DNA of 64,000 bases from Myxococcales bacterium (GTDB lineage Bacteria; Myxococcota_A; Polyangia; Polyangiales; Polyangiaceae): the NCBI GenBank assembly GCA_004193285.1, contig SECP01000005.1:1-64000 (forward strand). The letters run 5' to 3'. This document shows positions 7,743 to 14,912 of the stretch, in pieces. The translations under genes were made by a program, and so were the position numbers. How positions within the stretch are numbered: the first letter of the stretch is position 1; every line of letters starts with the position of its first letter. The notes under the pieces are model-generated. The model saw nothing but the letters and a program-made list of their open reading frames with translations. It was not told where the DNA came from and made no database searches.

Positions 7743-8408
7743 CTATCTCGCGCCCAGACCGGTACCCAGAGGCGCTTTGCTGCACCAGCCGTAACAGCAG
7801 TCCGAGACTCCCTGGCTGCGCTTCTCCGCCGTCGCTTGCAGATCCAGCGCGGCCGCCTTGGGTGGAGTGAACGCCACACTCGCGGGCGGGGCCACCGCCG
7901 CGGCGCAGCCTTCGTTGGGGGCCGCCGAAGCGTCCGACACCCCCGCCTCCGCGCTGCTGATACAGAGCCGCTCTCGCATCGCGTTCGGTTGCTGGCAAGC
8001 GGCGACGTCCACGTCGTCCGTGTCAGCTACGACCAAGGTCGAGCACCACGAGTAGCAGCAGGCATGGCCTGGCGGCACGCGCTTGCGCGTCCACGCCGTG
8101 CGGGCTTGATCGAGGCGGGCCACGCTCGAGGTGGGCTTGAACACGTTGCCCTTCACGCTCAGCGCGCCGGGGCACGTTTGGTAGGGTTCGGGGGCGGCTT
8201 TTTCTGCCTTGAAGGGCAGCAGGTCGTCGCACAGGTACTCGCGCACCTCGTCCTTGTTGCAGGGCGGAGGTGGCCCGGTGTCGTCACCGGCGGCGGAATC
8301 GGCTGGTTTCTGCTTGCCGCCCGCGCAAGCCGCGATGGCAAAGAGGACCGACAGGCCGAGCGCCGCGGCCGAGAGGTCACGCGCACGCGGCCAATTGGAG
8401 AAGCCCAT
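7743..8408 (-). CDS. Cys-rich lipoprotein with two CCYxWCS motifs
   Basis: 221 aa. It has a lipoprotein signal peptide with lipobox IAAC near residue 28. The mature part is Cys-rich: a CNKDEVREYLCDDL segment, then CCYSWCS and, near the C-terminus, CCYGWCS, each probably disulfide bonded. The two halves look like divergent copies around this motif. No known family was recognised. It is the first gene of a two-gene minus-strand unit with the predicted outer-membrane protein, and is divergent from the second Mla-type ATPase 60 bp away, so the intervening stretch probably holds promoters for both directions. Confidence 0.7.
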   Translation of the reverse strand: MGFSNWPRARDLSAAALGLSVLFAIAACAGGKQKPADSAAGDDTGPPPPCNKDEVREYLCDDLLPFKAEKAAPEPYQTCPGALSVKGNVFKPTSSVARLDQARTAWTRKRVPPGHACCYSWCSTLVVADTDDVDVAACQQPNAMRERLCISSAEAGVSDASAAPNEGCAAAVAPPASVAFTPPKAAALDLQATAEKRSQGVSDCCYGWCSKAPLGTGLGAR

Positions 8409-8467
8409 GCAGGGCTTGGCTACTTTGCCCTAGGTCCCGCGTCAAATCTGGCAGACTCGGGCTCGGC

Positions 8468-9208
8468 TTGATCTCCTTTCGCAACGTGAAGAAGTCGTTC
8501 GGCGAGCGGCGCATCCTGGACGGCGTGAGCTTCGACGTGCGGCCGGGCGAGGTGTTCTTCGTGATCGGCGCGTCGGGCGTCGGCAAAAGCGTGCTCATCA
8601 AGCAGCTCATTGGCCTGCTCCAGCCCGATACCGGTGAGATCTGGCTGGACGACGAGGAGGTGTCCGGCTTCGATGAACAGCGGATGTACGCGGTGCGGAA
8701 GAAGTGCGCCATGGTCTTCCAGCACTCCACGCTCTTCGACTCGATGAGCTGCGTGGACAACGTCGCCCTGCCGCTCCGCAAGCACCGCGGCTTGTCGCCC
8801 GAAGCGGCTCGCCGCGCAGCCCTGGAGCTGCTGGACCAGACCCAGATGCGGAAGTTTGCCGACCATTTCCCGAACGAGCTGGGCGACGGCATGAAGAAGC
8901 GTGTGGCCATCGCGCGGGCGCTGAGCTTCGAGCCGAGCTACGTCTTGTTCGACGAGCCCACTACCAGCCTGGATCCGGTGAGCGCGCGGCGCGTGGACCG
9001 CCTGATCCGGGACTTATCGGACCGGCTGAAGGTGACGAGCATCGTGGTTTCCCATGATTTGCCGAGTATCTTCGGCATCGCCGATCGCATCGTGATGCTG
9101 TACAAGGGAAAAGTGAGGCTATTGGGTACGCCCGCTGATTTTCGAAGCACCGACGACCCCGTGATCGTGCAGTTCATCAACGGCCGCGCGGAAGGCCCCA
9201 TCGAGTGA
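8468..9208 (+). CDS. mlaF: Mla/Mce-type ABC transporter ATPase (subunit 2, degenerate signature)
   Basis: 246 aa from a TTG at 8468, which gives the family N-terminus (MISFRNVKKSFGERRILDGVSF); no ATG or GTG suits better and upstream in-frame sequence belongs to the divergent gene. It has Walker A GASGVGKS (34-41), Q-loop MVFQHSTLFDS, Walker B YVLFDEPTTSLDP (D162/E163), an H-loop with His196 (VVSHDLP) and an MlaF tail (VQFINGRAEGPIE). The ABC signature is LGDGM (138-142) rather than LSGGM/Q. The defect is complementary to the missing His of the ATPase at 2966. It overlaps the MCE-domain gene by 4 nt (GTGA). Confidence 0.9.
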   Translation: MISFRNVKKSFGERRILDGVSFDVRPGEVFFVIGASGVGKSVLIKQLIGLLQPDTGEIWLDDEEVSGFDEQRMYAVRKKCAMVFQHSTLFDSMSCVDNVALPLRKHRGLSPEAARRAALELLDQTQMRKFADHFPNELGDGMKKRVAIARALSFEPSYVLFDEPTTSLDPVSARRVDRLIRDLSDRLKVTSIVVSHDLPSIFGIADRIVMLYKGKVRLLGTPADFRSTDDPVIVQFINGRAEGPIE

Positions 9209-10230
9209 GCAGCCAGCGCTCCATCGAAGTCAAAGTAGGCGCGCTCATCTTGGTCGCACTCGGCTTGCTCGGCGCGTTCGTGGTGGTGATGGGCGGCCTC
9301 AGCTTCGAGCCGACCCTCACGGTTTACGTGACCTTCCAGAACCCTGGCGGGCTGCAGGCGGGCGCTCCGGTGCGCATCTCGGGCGTGAAGGTCGGCCGGG
9401 TCAGCGAGCTGGAGTTCCGCGGCGGCAAGGTGGACGCCAAAACGCGGGAGCCCGAGCCGCCGATCCGCGCCGTCGCCCGCATCGAGCGCCGCTACCAAAC
9501 CGCAATTCACGACAATTCCCGGTGGTTCGTGACGAGCCAGGGCGTGCTCGGCGAAATGTTTCTCGCCATCGAGCCGGGCTCGCCGGACCGTCCGACGCTC
9601 GCGGACGACGCCACCGTGCAAGGAATCAGCCCGCCCCGGCTGGATCTGCTCCTGAGTGAGAGCTACGAGCTGCTTCACAAAGCGTACCTGGGCGTCGCCA
9701 ACAACGAGCAGAAGATTTCGGAGACGTTCGACGGGCTCCACCGCACGCTGCGCGCGAGCGGCAATTTCTTCGAGAAGAACAGCGACAAGCTCGACCGCAT
9801 CGTGGACAACGTCGACAAGCTATCGGTCGAGGCGAACGACACCATGAAGGCCGCTCGCCAGCGCTACGTGGACGGCCCGCAGGTGACCCGCATCTTCAAC
9901 GACGTGGAGCGCACCAGCAAGGCGGCGGCCGAGAATTTGCCGCCGGTTCTGGAGGACAGCCGCAAGGTGCTCAGCGACGCCAAGAAGCTCACCGGCAAGC
10001 TCTCCACGGAAGAGCAGCTGGAGCGCTTGGACCGGATGACTCGGGACCTCGCGGACGCGAGTGGCCGGGCCAAAGGCCTAGCGCAAGACGCCGAAGGACT
10101 CATGAAGCACGTCAAATCCGGCAAGGGGACGGTCGGCGCCCTCATCATGGACGAAGCGGTCTACGACGACTTGCAGGAGCTCATCCGCGACCTGAAGCAC
10201 AACCCGTGGAAGTTTTTCTGGAAGGAATGA
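9205..10230 (+). CDS. mlaD: MCE/MlaD-family substrate-binding protein
   Basis: 341 aa, GTG start overlapping the ATPase stop. One N-terminal membrane anchor (about residues 11-31) precedes an MCE domain (about 37-115) with the characteristic FQNPGGLQAGAPVRISGVKVGRV and later GVLGEMFLAIEPG. The remaining 200 residues are predicted helical with heptad-like repeats (NVDKLSVEANDTMKAARQ, LEDSRKVLSDAKKLTG), as in longer Mce proteins that form a tube across the periplasm. It is the only MCE-domain protein in the window and therefore the likely lipid-binding partner of the ATPases and permeases upstream. Confidence 0.93.
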   Translation: MSSQRSIEVKVGALILVALGLLGAFVVVMGGLSFEPTLTVYVTFQNPGGLQAGAPVRISGVKVGRVSELEFRGGKVDAKTREPEPPIRAVARIERRYQTAIHDNSRWFVTSQGVLGEMFLAIEPGSPDRPTLADDATVQGISPPRLDLLLSESYELLHKAYLGVANNEQKISETFDGLHRTLRASGNFFEKNSDKLDRIVDNVDKLSVEANDTMKAARQRYVDGPQVTRIFNDVERTSKAAAENLPPVLEDSRKVLSDAKKLTGKLSTEEQLERLDRMTRDLADASGRAKGLAQDAEGLMKHVKSGKGTVGALIMDEAVYDDLQELIRDLKHNPWKFFWKE

Positions 10231-10243
10231 CCGAGAGCGGCCG

Positions 10244-10819
10244 CTAGCTCGTGCCGCCGGTGCCGGCTGCATCCGTGCCGCCGGTGCCCGCTGAAGCGTC
10301 CGTGCCGCCGGTGCCGGCCGCATCCGTGCCGCCCCCGCCGCCCGTTGTGGTGCCGCCCGTCGTGGTGCCGGCGCTGCCTCCGGTCGGGCCGCCCGCGTTG
10401 CCTCCGCTCCCGCCGCCGGCTCCGCCTTTACCACCTGCACCTGCGCCGGCGCTGGGCCCGCCACCGCCGTCCGTGCCCGCGCTGCCGCTCGCGGCCGAGC
10501 CGCCCGTAGAAGAGCCGCCCGCAGGGCTGCCAGCGCCGCCCGTCGCCGCTCCGCCGCTACCGGCGCTACCGCCCATCGGCTCGGCCACCGGCGGCCCCTC
10601 CACCATCGAAATCAGCGGCGTTGGGTCGCTGCTGCAAACTCGAGCCGCCGCCTCGGTGGGCGCCACGCAAATCAGCCCCGGAGCGCAGTCGTCGTCCCGA
10701 AAGCAGGTGGACCCGGCGTCGCCTTGCTTTTGGGGGCCGCCGCACGCCGCGAGGACGGCGAGGACCGCGGCGCCCGGCAGGGTCACGCGCCGCGCGCCAT
10801 TCGCGCGCAGGAGCCTCAT
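10244..10819 (-). CDS. Low-complexity Gly/Thr/Ala-rich lipoprotein
   Basis: 191 aa. The signal peptide ends in lipobox LAAC (C about 26). A short disulfide-type module CFRDDDCAPGLICV follows and looks like the CxxDxDC repeats common in myxobacterial surface proteins. From residue about 85 to the end the protein is almost only Gly, Ala, Thr and Ser, with a C-terminal repeat GGTDAAGT. The start overlaps the stop of the biotinyl-domain gene by 4 nt. Probably an extended surface-exposed chain; no function recognised. Confidence 0.7.
   Translation of the reverse strand: MRLLRANGARRVTLPGAAVLAVLAACGGPQKQGDAGSTCFRDDDCAPGLICVAPTEAAARVCSSDPTPLISMVEGPPVAEPMGGSAGSGGAATGGAGSPAGGSSTGGSAASGSAGTDGGGGPSAGAGAGGKGGAGGGSGGNAGGPTGGSAGTTTGGTTTGGGGGTDAAGTGGTDASAGTGGTDAAGTGGTS
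10251..10325. repeat. Imperfect tandem repeat, 24/27/24 bp
   Basis: Three adjacent copies of a GTGCCGCCGGTGCC-containing unit at 10251-10274, 10275-10301 and 10302-10325. They encode, on the minus strand, the Gly/Thr/Asp/Ala repeats at the C-terminus of the low-complexity lipoprotein. Lengths stay in frame, as expected for coding repeats that vary by slippage. Confidence 0.75.
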
Positions 10820-11037
10820 GGGCTCTCCAAGGTCAGCAGCACGTCTCCCTCGTCAACGCTCGCGCCCTCGGCGGTGGTGATGCTCGCGACTCGCCCGTCT
10901 TCGGGCGCCTCGAGCGGCATCTCCATCTTCATGGATTCGAGGATGACGAGCGTCTGATCTCGCGTCACCGCGTCGCCGACCTGGACCAAGATCTTCCAAA
11001 CTGTCCCCGTGATGTGCGCCTGCACCTCGGTCGCCAT
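10816..11037 (-). CDS. Stand-alone biotin/lipoyl attachment domain protein
   Basis: 73 aa from the ATG at 11037; a longer in-frame start adds a Pro/Arg/Cys tail that does not belong to the fold. The whole protein is a biotinyl domain: HITGTVWKILVQVGDAV, the attachment hairpin LVILESMKMEMPLEAP with the modified Lys between two Met residues, then GRVASITTAEGASVDEGDVLLTLE. The MKM sequence favours biotin over lipoate. Such proteins carry the carboxyl group in acyl-CoA or pyruvate carboxylases; no carboxylase subunit is near. The stop overlaps the start of the following lipoprotein gene. Confidence 0.85.
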   Translation of the reverse strand: MATEVQAHITGTVWKILVQVGDAVTRDQTLVILESMKMEMPLEAPEDGRVASITTAEGASVDEGDVLLTLESP

Positions 11038-11168
11038 GACCAACACCTTAGCGGGCTTCTCGCCGCTCGCGCAGCCCAGACAGCCCGCCGCGCCGGAGAC
11101 GAAAGCGCGCCCCGGCGCCCGTGTCGGGCGATGTGGGTGGAAGGTAAACCCAAGGACTCGCAAATGAC

Positions 11169-11187
11169 CCTGTCAAAAGCTGACAGG
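11169..11187. promoter_or_regulatory. Palindrome, possible operator
   Basis: A perfect 7-bp inverted repeat, CCTGTCA - 5 nt - TGACAGG, in the 269-bp space between the divergent biotinyl-domain gene (minus) and the coiled-coil gene (plus). Size and spacing suit a dimeric regulator or a small hairpin. No T tract follows, so it is not a terminator. Confidence 0.35.
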
Positions 11188-11237
11188 ACTGGAAAGCTCC
11201 GTTACATTCACAGCGCCCGCCTATTACGAGCGTTCCC

Positions 11238-11267
11238 TTGACGAGATCGCTTGCTGATTGGTATTCG
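11238..11267 (+). promoter_or_regulatory. Candidate sigma-70-type promoter
   Basis: TTGACG at 11238-11243 and TATTCG at 11262-11267 are spaced by 18 bp and lie about 40 bp before the ATG of the coiled-coil membrane protein. The -10 element is only a partial match, so the call is weak. Confidence 0.3.
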
Positions 11268-11306
11268 CCTCCACGCGGGACCGCCCTGCCCAGGAACAGT
11301 CATCGA

Positions 11307-12074
11307 ATGGCCGAACAGAAAGAAAGCTCGGTTCTCTTCTCTCTCAAGGAGCTGATGAACCTTGAGGAAGATCGCATCAAGCAGGAGGAGGCCGACAAGG
11401 ACCGTCGCGCCCGCCAGGAAGCCGAGGCCAAGGCCGCGGCCGAGCGCGCCGCACGCGACGCGGAAGAGCGCCGTATTCGGGAGGAAGAAGAGGCCCGCCG
11501 GCTCGAGGACATGCGCCGCAAGGAAGAAACGGCGCGCCTGGAGGCGATTCGCCAGGGCGAGATCGAGAAGGCTCGCGCCGAGGCGGAGCACAGGTCGCGC
11601 ATGGAGGCGCTCTCCGCCCAGCAGGCTCACGAGCAGCAGCTCGCCGCGCTCAACAGCGATCAGGGCAAGAAACGCCTGAAGATGTTCGTCGGCATTGCGG
11701 TCGGCGTGTTGGTGGTCGCGATCGTGGGCGGCGGCCTGGCGTTCAAGAGCGCCTCGGAAAAGGCGGAACGAGAAAAGGTCGCGGCAGACGCACGCATCGC
11801 CGCCGCCGAGGCCGAGTCCAAGCGCCTGAAGGACGTCTTCGACGCCGCGCAGCAGCGCGAGGAGGAGCTCAAGGCCTCGCTCGCCAGCGCCAAGGACGAA
11901 GCAACTCGCGCCAAGCTCGAGGCCGAGCTGAAGAAGGCGACCGAAGAAAAGAGCCAGGCGCAGCGCGCCGGCGCAGCCGTCCGCTCCGGCGGCGGCGGTG
12001 GCAGCAAGCCGGCGGGCGGCGGCGCCAAGCCGTGCAATTGCCCCCCGGGCGATCCGCTCTGCTCCTGCTTGTGA
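11307..12074 (+). CDS. Coiled-coil membrane protein with Cys-rich C-terminus
   Basis: 255 aa from the ATG at 11307. Residues about 10-120 are highly charged Glu/Arg/Ala heptads (long coiled coil). One membrane segment follows at about 124-146 (VGIAVGVLVVAIVGGGLAF), then a second coiled coil of about 75 residues. The end is a Gly-rich linker and a compact tail KPCNCPPGDPLCSCL with four Cys. The layout suggests a cytoplasmic coil and a periplasmic coil linked through the membrane, perhaps a scaffold or a force-bearing element. No family was recognised. It lies 50 bp before pyrF. Confidence 0.65.
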   Translation: MAEQKESSVLFSLKELMNLEEDRIKQEEADKDRRARQEAEAKAAAERAARDAEERRIREEEEARRLEDMRRKEETARLEAIRQGEIEKARAEAEHRSRMEALSAQQAHEQQLAALNSDQGKKRLKMFVGIAVGVLVVAIVGGGLAFKSASEKAEREKVAADARIAAAEAESKRLKDVFDAAQQREEELKASLASAKDEATRAKLEAELKKATEEKSQAQRAGAAVRSGGGGGSKPAGGGAKPCNCPPGDPLCSCL

Positions 12075-12124
12075 GCGTCTAAGAGCTTGGCCCCTTCGAG
12101 GGCTTGCGCTACGGACCCGTGCTC

Positions 12125-12835
12125 ATGCGCGACCGATTAGCGTTTGCCCTCGACTACCCCACCCTCGCCGAGGCCTCGGCCGGCGCCGCGCAGGTGGCCG
12201 AGCTCGTTGGCGTGCTCAAGGTCGGGCTCGAGCTCTTCGTCGCGGAGGGGCCGGCGGCCGTGAAGCTCGGCGCTCAGCTCGGCAGCCGCATCTTCCTCGA
12301 CCTCAAGCTTCACGATATTCCGGAGACGGTGGAGCGCGCGGTCGCCACTGCAGGCCAGCTCGGGGCGAGCTACCTCACGTTGCACGGCGCCGGCGGGCCG
12401 CGCATGTTGCAGGCCGCGGCCGAGCGCGCCGACCGCGAAGGCGCGGGTCTCAAGCTGCTCGCAGTCACGGTGCTCACATCGCTGGACGCGAGCGATCTCC
12501 AAGCGGTGGGCGTGAGCGCGCCGCCGGCCGAGCAGGTGCTGCGCCTCGGCAAGCTGGCTCGCAGCGTCGGCATCCATGGGCTCGTGTGCTCCACCGCGGA
12601 GGTCGCGGCGCTCCGCCAGGCCTTGGGGCCCGAGGCAATCTTGGTGACCCCCGGCATCCGCCCGGCCGGCGCGGCCGTCGGCGACCAGAAGCGCGTCGGC
12701 ACCCCCGCTTCCGCCCTGCGCGACGGCTCGAGCTTGCTCGTCGTCGGTCGACCCATCCGGGACGCCGCCGACCCGGTCGCCGCAGCGCGCAGTATCCTCA
12801 CCGAAATGAGCGGGGCCCTTGCGACGCCGGCCTGA
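12125..12835 (+). CDS. pyrF: Orotidine 5'-phosphate decarboxylase
   Basis: 236 aa from the ATG at 12125; a TTG 21 nt upstream is possible. It decarboxylates OMP to UMP, the last step of pyrimidine synthesis. Catalytic residues are in place: D10, K32 and the D59-x-K61-xx-D64 motif (FLDLKLHDIP), then LTLHGAGG, AVTVLTS and the phosphate loop VTPGIRPAG near residue 178, with VVGRPI at the end. Length is normal for the family. Its end overlaps the following RNA methyltransferase by 17 nt. Confidence 0.95.
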   Translation: MRDRLAFALDYPTLAEASAGAAQVAELVGVLKVGLELFVAEGPAAVKLGAQLGSRIFLDLKLHDIPETVERAVATAGQLGASYLTLHGAGGPRMLQAAAERADREGAGLKLLAVTVLTSLDASDLQAVGVSAPPAEQVLRLGKLARSVGIHGLVCSTAEVAALRQALGPEAILVTPGIRPAGAAVGDQKRVGTPASALRDGSSLLVVGRPIRDAADPVAAARSILTEMSGALATPA

Positions 12836-13607
12836 CTACGCGCGGCGCCCGCCGCGTCCGAGCGTCCCCTTGCCTGAGGTGGAGGGTCGCCTGGTAGCGG
12901 GCTTGCAGCCGGTGCGCGAGGCCATCGTCGCGCACGGCCGGGCGGTGCGCCGGGTCAGCATCGAGCACGGCGACAGCCCGCGGCTCGAGGCCGTAGCTCG
13001 CTTCGCGGCGGACCACGGCGTGGCAGAGGTGACGCGCGAGCCGCGAGCCCTGCTGGATGCGCTGACGGAAGGAACCGTCCATCAGGGAGTCGTAGCCTGG
13101 GCGCCCGAGCTCGCGCTCGCGGACTTTGCGGAGCTCCTCCGCGACCCGGCGCTGCTCGGCATGGTGCTGGACGGTATCTCCGATCCGCAAAACTTCGGGG
13201 CCGTGGTCAGAAGCGCGGTCGGCATCGCCGCCTCCGCCGTCATCTGGGGCGAGAACGCTTCGGCGCCTCTCAGCCTATCGACCTTCCGCGCCTCCGCGGG
13301 CGCGGTCGAGCACGCGAAGCTGTGCCGCGTCCCATCTCTCACCGCGGCGTTGACGGAAGCGGTGGCGAGCGGGGTGCAAGTCGTGGGCCTGGATCCGCAA
13401 GCCGACAAGGCACTCCGGGAGCTCGACCTCAAGCAGCCGACGCTGCTCGTTTTGGGGTCCGAAGGTGAAGGGATGAGCCGCTCGGTCAGACGCGCCTTGA
13501 GCGCCACGGCTCGACTCGCTCAGTCAGGCCGGATCGGTTCGCTCAATGCCTCGGTCGCCGCCGCCATCGCGCTGTATGAAGCGTCGAATCAGCGAGTAAC
13601 TTCGTAG
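12819..13607 (+). CDS. rlmB: TrmH/SpoU-family RNA 2'-O-methyltransferase, RlmB-like
   Basis: 262 aa. An N-terminal substrate-binding domain (VAGLQPVREAI) precedes a SpoU domain. The three knot motifs are visible: DGISDPQNFGAVVRSA, LVLGSEGEGM and GRIGSLNASVAAAIALYE, which form the SAM-binding trefoil knot. RlmB methylates G2251 of 23S rRNA in E. coli; another rRNA or tRNA target is possible here. The start is TTG at 12819, inside pyrF; a second TTG at 12870 would remove an Arg/Pro-rich leader and is equally plausible. Confidence 0.88.
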   Translation: MRRRPDYARRPPRPSVPLPEVEGRLVAGLQPVREAIVAHGRAVRRVSIEHGDSPRLEAVARFAADHGVAEVTREPRALLDALTEGTVHQGVVAWAPELALADFAELLRDPALLGMVLDGISDPQNFGAVVRSAVGIAASAVIWGENASAPLSLSTFRASAGAVEHAKLCRVPSLTAALTEAVASGVQVVGLDPQADKALRELDLKQPTLLVLGSEGEGMSRSVRRALSATARLAQSGRIGSLNASVAAAIALYEASNQRVTS

Positions 13608-13790
13608 ATTTACGCGCCGTATTTCAGGCAGATTCTAGATACGCAAGTTTCACTGAACAGCCGCGGGGGTCCGTTCCATTCAGTGGATCGCTGCCGGCGC
13701 CCGCAGCGGCGCCGCAAACCCGAGTAGTTTGGATCGGTTACGCACGAGCCTTCGCGCGTAGATCGAAACGAGGGCCACCTAGATCAGGCT

Positions 13791-14912
13791 TTACCTGAGG
13801 TTTGCGGCTGAGGGGCCGCCCAGCGCGCGATCGAGCGCAGAAAGAGCACGGGCGAGCTCCTCGGCCGTCGTCGTATCGCCGAGGCTCACCCGCACCGCTT
13901 CGCGCGCCCGCGCGACTCCGACCATGGCCGCTATCACCTTGGAAGGCTCGGTGGTGCCCGCGCTGCAGGCGCTCCCGCTCGAAACCGCGACGCCCAGCAG
14001 GTCCAGAGCCGCTACGAGCTCGTCGCCGGCGACGCCAGGGAACGACACGTTGGATACGTGCCCCAGGCGCGGCGCTCCTTCGCCGTTCACGCGCGCTCCG
14101 CGACCGACGAGCGCCGCCTCGAAGGCGTCTCGCAGCGTCGCGATCTCGGTGCGTGCCGGCATCGAGCGAGCCGCCCAAGCGGCTGCGACCCGAAAGCCGG
14201 CCGCAGCGACCGGGTCCACCGTCCCGGCGCGGCGCCCTCGCTCTTGCGAGCCACCGAGAAGCAGGGGCTTGGGGGCGCGCTCCGGGCGGTGAACCAGGGC
14301 CCCAATGCCTTTTGGCCCCCGCAGCTTGTGCGCGGCCACGGCGAACGTGTCGGCGCCGGCCCAGTGCTCGGCGGGCAGCTTGCCGACCGCCTGCACCGCA
14401 TCCACGTGCAAGCGCGCGCCGGCCGCTCGAACCAGCTCCGCGATGGCCGGCACCGGCTGGACGACGCCGGTCTCGTGGTTGACCGCGGCGACCGCGACGA
14501 CGGTAGCGGTCGGCAAGCCGGCCAGGGCCTCCCTTACCGCCTCTGGCTCGACCCAGCCGGACTCGCGAACGGGCAGCCAGCGCACGGGCCGACCCTCCGC
14601 CTCCAGCGCCTCCGCGACTCGGGTGACTGAGGGGTGCTCGAGCGCGCTGGTCACGAGCGCGGGCGCGCGCCGCAGCGCCAGGTTGTTCGCCTCTGTCCCG
14701 CCGGAGGTGAAGATCACGTCGCGTGCGCTGGCGCCTACTAGCCGGGCCAGCTCCTCTCGCGCCGTCTCCACCACGTCGCGCGCGGCGCGACCGCTGCCGT
14801 GAATGCTCGCGGGGTTGCCCCAAGCGACGCGCGCCACCTCCGCCATCGCGTCGATGGCCTCGGGCAGCGGCGGCGTGGTGGCGTTCCAGTCCAGATAAAT
14901 GAGCGAGGTCAC
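13791..14912 (-). CDS. Cysteine desulfurase, NifS/IscS family
   Basis: 373 aa from a GTG at 14912 that overlaps the stop of the upstream kinase gene (GTGA). It uses PLP to take sulfur from cysteine for Fe-S clusters or thiolation. Visible are YLDWNATTPP, FTSGGTEANNLAL, the cofactor Lys in AAHKLRGPKGIG (H195, K196) and the active-site loop SSGSACSAG with C316. The short loop puts it in the group I (IscS/NifS) type rather than SufS. No IscU or SufU is adjacent, but a frataxin gene lies at 40273. Confidence 0.93.
   Translation of the reverse strand: MTSLIYLDWNATTPPLPEAIDAMAEVARVAWGNPASIHGSGRAARDVVETAREELARLVGASARDVIFTSGGTEANNLALRRAPALVTSALEHPSVTRVAEALEAEGRPVRWLPVRESGWVEPEAVREALAGLPTATVVAVAAVNHETGVVQPVPAIAELVRAAGARLHVDAVQAVGKLPAEHWAGADTFAVAAHKLRGPKGIGALVHRPERAPKPLLLGGSQERGRRAGTVDPVAAAGFRVAAAWAARSMPARTEIATLRDAFEAALVGRGARVNGEGAPRLGHVSNVSFPGVAGDELVAALDLLGVAVSSGSACSAGTTEPSKVIAAMVGVARAREAVRVSLGDTTTAEELARALSALDRALGGPSAANLR

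Noticed and set aside
6353..7870. A 505-codon open frame antisense to the predicted outer-membrane protein
   Set aside because: Composition is typical of an antisense shadow and there is no recognisable domain or suitable start.
10251..10325. Short direct repeats that could suggest a CRISPR array
   Set aside because: The units are adjacent without unique spacers, stay in the reading frame and encode a Gly/Thr repeat.
13608..13790. A 7-bp inverted repeat (CACTGAA / TTCAGTG at 13651-13685) as a terminator between convergent genes
   Set aside because: The loop is 21 nt, the stem is short and no T tract follows.
13738..14823. A 361-codon frame overlapping the cysteine desulfurase on the same strand
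   Set aside because: It is an out-of-frame reading of the desulfurase gene and is dominated by Arg, Gly and Ala.
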